Source: WHSW01 sp963759295 (lineage in GTDB: Bacteria; Actinomycetota; Thermoleophilia; Solirubrobacterales; 70-9). Taken from it: a stretch of DNA of 64,000 nucleotides. Location: contig CAVWYT010000016.1 in the NCBI GenBank assembly GCA_963759295.1, forward strand, positions 162,337 to 226,336, read 5' to 3'. Positions 43,070 through 50,937 of the stretch are shown one piece after another (within the stretch, counting starts at the first letter, position 1; each line of letters begins with the position of its first letter). Both the position numbers and the translations under genes were made by a program. Below the pieces are notes generated by a model, which worked only from the letters and a program-made list of their open reading frames with translations, searched no databases and was not told the DNA's origin.

Positions 43070-44329
43070 GTGGCGCGCCAGCTGATCGAGATCGAGGAGG
43101 CCCAGCGGCTGATCGCCGCGAGGGTCGAGGCGCCGGCCGCCGAGCCGGTGGCGCTCTCGGCCGCGCTCGGCAGGGTGCTGGCCGAGGACGTGACCAGCGC
43201 CGACGATGTGCCCGGCTTCGACAGCTCGGCGATGGACGGCTACGCCGTGCGGGCCGCCGACACGACGGGCGCGGGCCCCGCGCGGGCCGTGTCGCTGACG
43301 GTCGTCGGCGAGTCCCGCGCCGGGCACCCTGCCGAGCGCAGGCTCGGTCCGGGCGAGGCGGTCGCGATCTCGACCGGGGGGGTGGTCCCGGACGGGGCCG
43401 ACGCCGTGGTCAGGGTCGAGGACACAGACGGCGGGCGCGGGCGGGTCGAGGTCCGCGCCGAGGTCGCGCCGGGGCGCGACGTTCGCCGGGCCGGCGACGA
43501 CATCCACGCGGGCGAGACCGTGCTGCGCTCGGGCGCCGAGATCGGACCGGCGGAGGCCGGGGTGATTGCATCGGTCGGGCGCGCTGAGGTCGCCTGCGCG
43601 CGCCGCCCGCGGGTCAGCGTGCTGACCACCGGCGACGAGCTGCAGGAGCCCGGCGCACCCTTGGCGCCCGGGGCGATCCGCAACTCGAACGCCCACTCGG
43701 TGGCGGCGCTCGTCGAGCGCTCGGGTGCCGAGCTGGTCGAGGCGTCGATCGTCCGCGACGAGCGTTGGGCGACCGCCGCCGCGATCGAGCGCGCCCTCGC
43801 AGGCGACGTGGTCGTCGTCTGCGGCGGTGTCTCGGTCGGCGAGCACGACCACGTGCGTCCGGCGCTCGCGGCGCTCGGGGTCGAGCAGGTCTTCTGGGGC
43901 GTCGCCCTACGGCCGGGCAAGCCGACCTACTTCGGCGTCGCGCCGCAGCGACCAAAATCGAAGCGGACCACAAATGGCGGATCGCGGGGAGCGCTGGTGT
44001 TCGGGCTCCCCGGCAATCCGGTGTCGGCGATGGTCACCTTCCTGCTCTTCGCGCGGCCCGCCGTTCGGGCCCTGCTCGGCGCCGACGACGCCGGTGCGCC
44101 GCGAGCGACGGCGATCCTTGACGAGCCCTACGAGAAGGGTCGCGGCCGCGCGCATGTGGTCCGCTGCCGGCTCGAGTTGCGCGACGACGGCTGGCACGCT
44201 CGCCCGACCGGGGAGCAGAGCTCGCACGTGCTCACCTCGATGCTCGGCGCCGACGCGCTCGCGATCCTGCCCACCGACTCCGGCCCGGTCGCCGCCGGTG
44301 AGCGAATCGCGATCGAGCTGTTGCGCTGA
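43070..44329 (+). CDS. moeA: Molybdopterin molybdenumtransferase
   Basis: 419 residues from GTG 43070. FDSSAMDGYAVRA, GGVVPDGADAVVRVED, SVLTTGDELQEPG, VVVCGGVSVGEHDHVRPAL and FGLPGNPVSAMVTF are all MoeA blocks in order, ending with the small beta domain (GRAHVVRCRLELRDDGWHARPTGEQ). Inserts molybdenum into adenylylated molybdopterin. Reads 23 nt ahead of the MoaDEC fusion. Confidence 0.95.
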   Translation: MARQLIEIEEAQRLIAARVEAPAAEPVALSAALGRVLAEDVTSADDVPGFDSSAMDGYAVRAADTTGAGPARAVSLTVVGESRAGHPAERRLGPGEAVAISTGGVVPDGADAVVRVEDTDGGRGRVEVRAEVAPGRDVRRAGDDIHAGETVLRSGAEIGPAEAGVIASVGRAEVACARRPRVSVLTTGDELQEPGAPLAPGAIRNSNAHSVAALVERSGAELVEASIVRDERWATAAAIERALAGDVVVVCGGVSVGEHDHVRPALAALGVEQVFWGVALRPGKPTYFGVAPQRPKSKRTTNGGSRGALVFGLPGNPVSAMVTFLLFARPAVRALLGADDAGAPRATAILDEPYEKGRGRAHVVRCRLELRDDGWHARPTGEQSSHVLTSMLGADALAILPTDSGPVAAGERIAIELLR

Positions 44330-44352
44330 CCGATCGACCGGGGCGATCTACG

Positions 44353-45591
44353 ATGGCCCGGATGGAGCGCGGAGCAACGGACGAGAAGCGAGGCCGTGAG
44401 GCGGAGCGTGATCCGGGTGTGATCGAGGTCGAGGTTCGCCTGTTCGCCATCTTCCGGGAGCGCGCCGGACGCGATCGGCTGACCCTCGAGCTGCCCGCGA
44501 AGGCGACGGTCGCCGATGCGCTCGCCGCGGCCGGCCGCGAGCCCGGACTGGGCCAGATCCTCGCCGCGATGCCGGTGCGGGCGGCGCTCAACCGCGAGTA
44601 CGTGAACACCGACGCGGCGATCGCCGACGGCGACGAGCTCGCGCTGATCCCTCCGGTCAGCGGCGGCTCCGGCGCGCCGGCGGCTTCGGATGCGCGCCCC
44701 CACGTACGCGTCACCTCCGATCCGCTCGAGGTGGCCGAGGTGAGCGATCGCGTGCGCAGGCCCGGAGCCGGCGCGACGGTGGTCTTCTGCGGCACGACGC
44801 GGGACGTCGAGCGGCTCGAATACGAGGCCTACGTCGAGATGGCGACCGAGCGCATCGAGTCGATCCTCGCCGAGTGCGCCTCGCGGCACGGCCTCGAGGC
44901 GGCGGCCGGCGAGCACCGGATCGGATCGGTGCCGCTCTCCGAGCCGAGCGTGATCGTCGCGGTGTCGGCGGCGCACCGGGCCGCGGCGTTTGCGGGCGCC
45001 CGGGAGGCGATCGACCGGATCAAGGCCGAGGCCCCGATCTGGAAGGCGGAGGTGGAGGGCTCCGGTGAGCCGCGCTGGGTCGAGGGGAGCGAGCCGCCCA
45101 CCGGCCGCGCTCGGCCCCGGCTCACCCACCTCGACGACGCCGGCAGCGCGCGGATGGTCGACGTCGGCGCGAAGCCGGAGACGCAGCGGCGCGCGACCGC
45201 GCGGGCCCGGGTGCGGATGTCGGCGCAGACGGCCGCGGCGCTCGCCGCGGGCGACGCCCCCAAGGGCGACGTGCTCGGCACAGCGCGGTTAGCCGGGATC
45301 GGCGCCGCGAAGCGGACCTGGGAGCTGATCCCGCTCGCCCACCCGCTGGCGCTCGATTTCGTCGACATCGAGGGCCGGGTCGACGCCGCCGCCGGACTGG
45401 TCGAGCTCTCCGCCGCGGCCGGGACGACCGGGCGCACCGGGGTCGAGATGGAGGCGATGACCGCGTGCGCGGTCGCCGCACTCACGGTCTATGACATGGT
45501 CAAGGGGCTCGAGCGGGGCGTCTCGATCGAGGCGATCGAGCTGGTCGCGAAGAGCGGCGGGCGCAGCGGGGAATGGAGGCGCGAGGCGTGA
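44353..45591 (+). CDS. MoaD-MoaE-MoaC triple fusion
   Basis: 412 residues joining three molybdopterin enzymes. MoaD, about 23-105: VRLFAIFRERAGRDRLTLELP ending PPVSGG. MoaE, about 117-246: ATVVFCGTTRD, LEYEAY, PIWKAEVEGSGEPRWVEG with Lys224 and Lys231. MoaC, about 256-410: RMVDVGAKPETQRRATA, PKGDVLGTARLAGIGAAKRTWELIPLAHPL, TGVEMEAMTA, YDMVKGLERG, KSGGRSG. Together these make cyclic pyranopterin phosphate (MoaC) and molybdopterin synthase (MoaD/MoaE). MoaD's Gly-Gly must be a free C-terminus to carry sulfur, but here it is internal (104-105), so cleavage is expected, as reported for mycobacterial MoaX. The MoaE loop between TTRD and LEYEAY is several residues shorter than usual. No frameshift. 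Confidence 0.92.
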   Translation: MARMERGATDEKRGREAERDPGVIEVEVRLFAIFRERAGRDRLTLELPAKATVADALAAAGREPGLGQILAAMPVRAALNREYVNTDAAIADGDELALIPPVSGGSGAPAASDARPHVRVTSDPLEVAEVSDRVRRPGAGATVVFCGTTRDVERLEYEAYVEMATERIESILAECASRHGLEAAAGEHRIGSVPLSEPSVIVAVSAAHRAAAFAGAREAIDRIKAEAPIWKAEVEGSGEPRWVEGSEPPTGRARPRLTHLDDAGSARMVDVGAKPETQRRATARARVRMSAQTAAALAAGDAPKGDVLGTARLAGIGAAKRTWELIPLAHPLALDFVDIEGRVDAAAGLVELSAAAGTTGRTGVEMEAMTACAVAALTVYDMVKGLERGVSIEAIELVAKSGGRSGEWRREA

Positions 45592-45613
45592 TCGCCGGCC
45601 CAGAGGTCGGGCG

Positions 45614-46114
45614 ATGAGCGCCGAGCGCGAGCTGCGCGCCGCGGTGATCACCGTCTCCACCTCGAGGGCTCGCGGCGACGGAGTCGACGAGGGCGGACCG
45701 GCGCTTGCCGCGTTCGCATCCGGGCTCGGCGCCCGGGTGGTGGGGACCGAGGTGATCGGCGACGAGCGCGAGCTGATCGAGGCCCGCCTCCGCCGCTGGT
45801 GTGACGAGGGGGGGTGCGAGCTCCTGCTGACCACCGGAGGGACCGGGTTCGGGCCCACCGACGTCACCCCAGAGGCGACCCGCGCGGTGATCGAGCGCGA
45901 GGCGCCCGGGCTCGCCGAGGCGATGCGCGCCGCTTCCCGCGAGCACACCAAGCACTGGATGCTCTCGCGCGCCATCGCCGGCATCCGCGGCCGCACGGTG
46001 ATCGTCAACTTCCCCGGCAGCCCGCGCAGTATCGAGCAGGCGGGCGCGGCGATCGCCGGCGCCCTCCCGCACGCGCTGGCGCTGCTGCTCGGCCGCGACG
46101 AGGGCCACGGCTGA
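45614..46114 (+). CDS. mog: Molybdopterin adenylyltransferase (MogA/MoaB family)
   Basis: 166 residues. AAVITVSTSRARGDGVDEGGPAL, the ELLLTTGGTGFGPTDVTPEAT block and NFPGSPRSIEQAGAAI identify the family. It adenylylates molybdopterin before MoeA inserts molybdenum. Follows the fusion gene by 22 nt and closes the cluster. Confidence 0.93.
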   Translation: MSAERELRAAVITVSTSRARGDGVDEGGPALAAFASGLGARVVGTEVIGDERELIEARLRRWCDEGGCELLLTTGGTGFGPTDVTPEATRAVIEREAPGLAEAMRAASREHTKHWMLSRAIAGIRGRTVIVNFPGSPRSIEQAGAAIAGALPHALALLLGRDEGHG

Positions 46115-46194
46115 CCAGTGGGAGCGGTCCGAGCGCGGCGCTCGTCGCCGAAATCGGGACACAGCGCGGCGGCCCTCTGCTATCAACGAGGAGG

Positions 46195-46470
46195 ATGCGC
46201 ACCGGCCGCTACTCGTTCCCGCACGTCACCTACGACCCCCCGAGCGACGTGCTCTACGCGCGGATCAACACCGCCGATGCGGCCTCGCGCGAACGCACCA
46301 CGGAGGGCGACACCTGGACCTTCGACGAGGTCGGACGGCCGATCGGGATCATCGTCATCGAGCCGCGACAGCGCTTCGAGCGCGACGGCGCGGTCTACGT
46401 CACCCTGCCGACCGGCGAGCGCGAGCGCCTGCAGGGGATCGAGGCCGCGATGCGCGGCCCCGTCCCCTGA
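46195..46470 (+). CDS. DUF2283-family protein
   Basis: 91 residues. HVTYDPPSDVLYARINTADAASRERTTEGDTWTFDEVGRPIGIIVIE is the DUF2283 pattern (a small beta fold with YDxxxDvLYi and dexGrivGiEI). GAGGAGG before the ATG supports the start. Function unknown; found as orphan or antitoxin-like genes. Confidence 0.75.
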   Translation: MRTGRYSFPHVTYDPPSDVLYARINTADAASRERTTEGDTWTFDEVGRPIGIIVIEPRQRFERDGAVYVTLPTGERERLQGIEAAMRGPVP

Positions 46471-46479
46471 GCGGCGGCG

Positions 46480-46935
46480 CTACTTGACGCCCTTGAGGCA
46501 GGTGAGGTTCGAGGTGATCGTGAACGGGGCCCGGGTGGCCAGCGCCTGGTCGTCGAGGCCGATGAGCACGTGGTACTCCCTGGCGCTCTGTACGTAGCTG
46601 CCCTGCACGTTGACGTCGGTGCTCGACGGGAAGACTCCGCCGTCGATCACCTTCGCGCACCCGGTCAGCTTGACGTCGATGTACGGGCCGACGCCGCCGG
46701 CGGCTGGGTCCGCCGGGTTGATCTGGGCGGGCGTGGGGCTCCTCAAGTAGCGCACCTTCGGCTTCGAGCCGCGGCGCGCCAGCGCCGGCTGCGAGGCGCC
46801 GAGGTCGACGGTGACCGTCGCGTAGTCGGGGCGGCTCGGCGGCTCGGCGCCGCTGCCGAAGACGCTCGTCGCGACCGCCGCGGTGCTGCCGATCGCCGCG
46901 AGCGCGACGACGCCCGCGATCCACTTCTTGCGCAT
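46480..46935 (-). CDS. Secreted protein, function unknown
   Basis: 151 residues with a signal peptide (KKWIAGVVALAAIGSTAAVATSVFG). The mature part holds VRYLRSPTPAQINPADPAAGGVGPYIDVKLTGCAKVIDGG and NLTCLKGVK, with two cysteines and a beta-rich profile. No known family. The leader upstream has GGAGGT in the ribosome-site position. Converges with DUF2283 (9-nt gap). Confidence 0.6.
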   Translation of the reverse strand: MRKKWIAGVVALAAIGSTAAVATSVFGSGAEPPSRPDYATVTVDLGASQPALARRGSKPKVRYLRSPTPAQINPADPAAGGVGPYIDVKLTGCAKVIDGGVFPSSTDVNVQGSYVQSAREYHVLIGLDDQALATRAPFTITSNLTCLKGVK

Positions 46936-47060
46936 ACGAGATACCTCCAGTCGGAGTTGCGATCCCCTTACGGGCAGTCTATGAACGCAACACGCGAGCG
47001 CATGGTTCCGCTCGCTCTCCCCTCACGGATGTCCGCTCCCCGACGTTTCACAGATCAGAA

Positions 47061-47575
47061 GTGACCGCGACCAAGGCAGCGAGGCCGGCGCGCGAACGTC
47101 AGCCTTTTCAGCGCTTCCTCGACGAGCACCGGCGTCCCGTGTTGGCGTTTCTGCGCGCGATGGTCGGGCCCGACGATGCCGACGACTGTTTTCAGGAGAC
47201 CTTCATCTCAGCGCTACGCGCATACGAGGACATGGATGGGGCCCATCCCCGGGCGTGGGTGATGACGATCGCGCGCCGCAAGGCGATCGACCACCATCGT
47301 GCCCGTGCACGCCGGCCGGAGCCCCGGGCCGAGCTACCCGAGGCACCGGCGCGCCCGGCGGCGGGATCGGCGACCTCGACGGTCAGGTGTGGCGGGCCGT
47401 CGGCGGGCTCACGGACGCGCAGCGCACCGCCGTAGCGCTGCGCTACGCCGCCGACCTCCCGTACCGGGAGATCGCCGCGGCACTCGGCTGCAGCGAGCAG
47501 GCCGCCAGGCGCCGGGTAGCCGACGCGGTCGCGGCGCTGCGCAAGACGATCGACCGGGAGGAGGCGGAGCGATGA
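47061..47575 (+). CDS. ECF RNA polymerase sigma factor (frameshifted)
   Basis: About 171 residues across a shift near 47365. Region 2: FQRFLDEHRRPVLAFLRAMVGPDDADDCFQETFISALRAYEDMDGAHPRAWVMTIARRKAIDHHR. Region 4: GLTDAQRTAVALRYAADLPYREIAAALGCSEQAARRRVADAVAALRK, with the HTH recognition helix. No anti-sigma factor gene is adjacent; instead the stop overlaps the methyltransferase gene by ATGA. Confidence 0.88.
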
Positions 47576-48240
47576 GCGCGGAGCGACCAAACGGAGAGCG
47601 AGGCGCGACGCGGGCGGTCGTCGATCGAGGGCTCGAGAGGACGATCGCCGACCTGCTCGCCGGCACGGAGCTGACCGACGAGGCGACAATGGCCGCGGAG
47701 CGCCTGCTGGAGCGCGCCGACCGCGAGGGCTTGATCGAGGTCGCGTACGCCGGCTTCGACTCCCCGCTCGGGGTCGGCCACGTCGCCGCGACCAGTCGCG
47801 GGATCGTCTCGGTGGGGCTCCCGAACCGGGATACGGACGAGTTCCTCGGCAAGCTCGCGGCGGAGATCTCGCCCCGCGTGATGGAGGCTCCCGCCCGGCT
47901 CGACGAGGCGCGCCGCGAGCTCGAGCAGTACTTCGCCGGCGATCGGCGCCGGTTCGATCTGCGCCTCGACTGGCAACTGGTGCCGGCGGGCTTCTACGGC
48001 AAGGTGCTGCACGCGACCGCGCGGCTTCCTTTCGGCGTCACCTCCACCTACGGCGAGATCGCCGAGCGGGCCGGGAACCCGCGCGCCTTCCGCGCCGCAG
48101 GCACCGCCCTCGGGATCAACCCGATCCCGATCGTCGTCCCCTGCCACCGTGTCCTGCGTGCCGGCGGCGTGCTCGGCGACTACGGCGGCGGGCCGGAGAT
48201 GAAGGAGTTCCTGCTCAGGCTCGAGGGGGCGATCGCGTAG
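47572..48240 (+). CDS. ogt: Methylated-DNA--protein-cysteine methyltransferase with N-terminal extension
   Basis: 222 residues. The C-terminal suicide methyltransferase domain (about 130-222) has GFYGKVLHATARLPFGVTSTYGEIAERAGNPRAFRAAGTALGINPIPIVVPCHRVLRAGGVLGDYGGG. Here PCHR holds the acceptor Cys and the preceding helices are the HTH that binds DNA. The N-terminal 65 residues (VVDRGLERTIADLLAGTELTDEATMAAERLLERADREGLIEVAY) are extra relative to a typical Ogt and helical. Coupled to the sigma factor, it may be its target or partner. Confidence 0.9.
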   Translation: MSAERPNGERGATRAVVDRGLERTIADLLAGTELTDEATMAAERLLERADREGLIEVAYAGFDSPLGVGHVAATSRGIVSVGLPNRDTDEFLGKLAAEISPRVMEAPARLDEARRELEQYFAGDRRRFDLRLDWQLVPAGFYGKVLHATARLPFGVTSTYGEIAERAGNPRAFRAAGTALGINPIPIVVPCHRVLRAGGVLGDYGGGPEMKEFLLRLEGAIA

Positions 48241-48328
48241 CCGTCGTACGAGCGCGCACCGCGGCTCGCCCGCTCCGAGTAGTCCATAATCACCCCATCA
48301 GCCACTTCGAAGGAGAGGTCCAAGCGCC

Positions 48329-48910
48329 ATGGTCGTAGCCCTGATCGTGATCGGCGTCGTGCTGCTGGTCGGCCTGACGTTCGTCCTCGTCCGCAACTCG
48401 CTGATCGCTTCGCGCAACCGCGTCGACGAGGCCTGGTCGGGAATCGACGTCCAGCTCAAGCGCCGCCACGACCTGGTCCCGAACCTGGTCGAGACGGTCA
48501 AGGGCTACGCGCAGCATGAGCGCGAGACCTTCGAGAAGGTGACCCAGGCGCGGGCCGCCGCGATGCAGGCCGAGGGGCCGGCGCAGGCGAGCCAGGCCGA
48601 GGGCATGCTCACCCAGGCGCTCGGCGGCCTCAGGGTCGTCGCCGAGCAGTACCCGGAGCTGCGGGCGACGGAGAACTTCCAGCAGCTCTCCCGCAACCTG
48701 AGCGAGCTCGAGGACGAGATCCAGGCATCGCGCCGGATCTACAACTCCAACGTCCAGGCCTACAACACGAAGATCCAGGTCTTCCCGAACTCGGTGGTCG
48801 CCAACGCGGGCGGCTTCACGTCGCGCGAGTTCTTCGAGATCGAGGACGCCGCCGAGCGCGAGCCGGCCGAGGTCTCGTTCACGCAGCCGCCCGCGGCTCC
48901 GGCGCAGTAG
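48329..48910 (+). CDS. LemA-family membrane protein
   Basis: 193 residues. N-terminal membrane helix (VVALIVIGVVLLVGLTFVLV), then NRVDEAWSGIDVQLKRRHDLVPNLVETVKGYAQHERETFEKVTQARAAAM, the LemA coiled-coil signature. The end is proline/alanine-rich. LemA proteins are anchored facing outward in many bacteria; role not settled. GGAG precedes the start. Confidence 0.92.
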   Translation: MVVALIVIGVVLLVGLTFVLVRNSLIASRNRVDEAWSGIDVQLKRRHDLVPNLVETVKGYAQHERETFEKVTQARAAAMQAEGPAQASQAEGMLTQALGGLRVVAEQYPELRATENFQQLSRNLSELEDEIQASRRIYNSNVQAYNTKIQVFPNSVVANAGGFTSREFFEIEDAAEREPAEVSFTQPPAAPAQ

Positions 48911-49026
48911 CCGGGCCCACGGAGAAGCTCGACCGCGACCGGGCGGCGCGAAGGCGCCCCCTGGGTCGTGGCTGAAGGGAATCTTCGAAGGGCAGGAACG
49001 CCGCCCCGGAAGCGGAAAGCCGCGGG

Positions 49027-49998
49027 GTGATCGTCGATTGCGCCCATTACCGCGACGGCACCCGCCAGCACGAGGGCAAGCTCCCCCTCGAGGTCGCCAC
49101 GAGCTGCGTCGTCGGCGATGGGGATTTCGTCTGGCTCGGACTGTTCGAGCCCACCGAGGCCGAGCTCCGCGACGTCGGTGAGCGGTTCGGGCTCCACGAG
49201 CTCGCGCTCGAGGACGCCTCCGAGGCCCATCAGCGTCCGAAGCTCGAGGACTACGACGACTCCTACTTCCTCGTCCTGCGCCCGGCGCGCTACGACGACG
49301 CCAAGGAGGAGGTCGAGTTCGGCGAGATCATGCTGTTCGTCTCCTCGCGCTACTTGATCGCCGTCCGCCTCGGCGAAGCGAGCCAGCTCGGTGGCGTGCG
49401 CAAGGGCCTCGAGCAGATGCCGGAGCTGCTGCGCCTCGGCCCGTCGGCGGCCGTCTGGGCGATCGTCGACCGGGTCGTCGACGATTACGAGCCGGTGGTC
49501 GCCGGGATCGACGACGACATCACCGAGGTCGAGACCGAGATCTTCGACGGCCACGCCGACTCGACCGAGCGGATCTACTTCCTGAAGCGTGAGGTGATCG
49601 AGTTCCACAACGCGACCGCGCCCCTGCTCGTGCCGCTGGAATCGCTCGAGCGCGGCGCCTTTCCCGGCATGGACGAGCAGCTTCGCCGCTACTTCCGCGA
49701 CGTCGCCGACCACGCCCGCCACACCGACGACCAGGTGAGCGCGCAGCGCGAGCTGCTGACCTCGATCCTGCAGGCGAACGCGGCACTGCTCGGGGTGCGC
49801 CAGAACGAGGTCGTGCAGACGATCTCGGCTTGGGCGGCGATCATCGCCGTGCCAACCTTCCTGGCCTCGATCTGGGGCATGAACTTCACCCACATGCCGG
49901 AGCTCGACGAGCGCTGGGGCTACTGGGTCGCGCTCGCGATAATGGCCGCGGCGGTGGCCGGCCTGTACCGGTTCTTCCGCCACATCCACTGGCTCTGA
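49027..49998 (+). CDS. corA: Magnesium/cobalt transporter CorA
   Basis: 323 residues from GTG 49027. Long cytoplasmic N-terminal funnel (LEDASEAHQRPKLEDYDDSYFLVLRPARYDD), coiled stalk helix, then two C-terminal membrane helices joined by the selectivity motif GMNFTHMPELDERWGY (GMN). A homopentameric channel for Mg2+ and sometimes Co2+. Confidence 0.94.
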   Translation: MIVDCAHYRDGTRQHEGKLPLEVATSCVVGDGDFVWLGLFEPTEAELRDVGERFGLHELALEDASEAHQRPKLEDYDDSYFLVLRPARYDDAKEEVEFGEIMLFVSSRYLIAVRLGEASQLGGVRKGLEQMPELLRLGPSAAVWAIVDRVVDDYEPVVAGIDDDITEVETEIFDGHADSTERIYFLKREVIEFHNATAPLLVPLESLERGAFPGMDEQLRRYFRDVADHARHTDDQVSAQRELLTSILQANAALLGVRQNEVVQTISAWAAIIAVPTFLASIWGMNFTHMPELDERWGYWVALAIMAAAVAGLYRFFRHIHWL

Positions 49999-50063
49999 GC
50001 AAACCGGCGCGGAGCGCGTCGAGGGGTCGGTGCGGCGGATCCGCGTAGGTACGCTGACGGGTC

Positions 50064-50930
50064 GTGGGCACGCTGATCGACGTCGTCGCGCCGCTGCTGC
50101 TGGTCGCGGTCGCCCTCGCCTACGCGAGCCGCATCAGGTCGCTCGCCGCGCGGGGCCGGTCGGTGGCAATCTGGCGCCAGATTTCCTTCGGCTCGGCGGT
50201 CGGCCTGCTGATCGTCGCGGACGTGCCGCCGCTGGCGGACGCCGCCGAGGAGCTGGTCGTCGCCCACATGGTCCAGCACCTGTTGATCGGCGACCTGGCC
50301 GGCCTGTTGATCGCCCTCGGGCTCACCGGGCCGATCCTCCAGCCGCTGCTCGCGCGGCGTCCGTTCTCGTGGCTGCGGGTGCTCGGCAACCCGCTGGTCG
50401 CGCTGCCGGCATGGGCGCTCAACCTCTACGTCTGGCACCTCTCCGTCCTCTACGACGGCGTGATCTCGAGCCCGGTGCTGCACCTCGCCCAGCACGCCTG
50501 CTTCCTCACCTTCGGGCTCGCCATGTGGCTGCCGCTGGTCGGGCCGCTGCCGAAGCCGGGGTGGTTCGGCGATGGCGCGATGCTCGTCTACGTCATCGTC
50601 GTCCGTTTGCTGGAGGCGGTGCTCGCCAACGTGCTGATCTGGTCGGGCTCGGTGCTCTACCCGGACTACGGCCCCGGCGAGGCGAAGTGGGAGATCGGCC
50701 CGCTCGCCGATCAGGGTGCGGCGGGCAACCTGATGATGATCTGGACCGGGGCCGTGACCCTCGGCCTGTTCACCTGGCTGTTCTTCCGCGCCGCCAACCG
50801 AAGCGCCGAGAAACAGGAGCTGATCGAGCTCGCCGAGGCGCACGGATTCGAGCTCGACCCCGCCCGCGCGGGCCGCGCGGTCGCCGCGGGCCAGGGCGAG
50901 CGGCTGCGCGAGCGGATCCTCGGCGATTAG
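50064..50930 (+). CDS. ctaG: Cytochrome c oxidase assembly protein CtaG (caa3 type)
   Basis: 288 residues, about seven helices. The caa3_CtaG signature is clear: VVAHMVQHLLIGDLAGLLIALGLTGP, WALNLYVWHLSVLYDG, LHLAQHACFLTFGLAMWLPLVGPLP. Histidines in each block fit copper binding. CtaG of this type is needed to load or assemble caa3-type oxidase. Its presence 45 kb away implies the genome has a functional oxidase besides the ligand-less pair at the window start. Confidence 0.9.
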   Translation: MGTLIDVVAPLLLVAVALAYASRIRSLAARGRSVAIWRQISFGSAVGLLIVADVPPLADAAEELVVAHMVQHLLIGDLAGLLIALGLTGPILQPLLARRPFSWLRVLGNPLVALPAWALNLYVWHLSVLYDGVISSPVLHLAQHACFLTFGLAMWLPLVGPLPKPGWFGDGAMLVYVIVVRLLEAVLANVLIWSGSVLYPDYGPGEAKWEIGPLADQGAAGNLMMIWTGAVTLGLFTWLFFRAANRSAEKQELIELAEAHGFELDPARAGRAVAAGQGERLRERILGD

Positions 50931-50937
50931 ACCCGGC

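Noticed and set aside
50064..50930. CtaG as partner of the ligand-less oxidase pair
   Set aside because: It is 45 kb away on the other strand, and that pair has no copper site to load; it more likely serves another oxidase.
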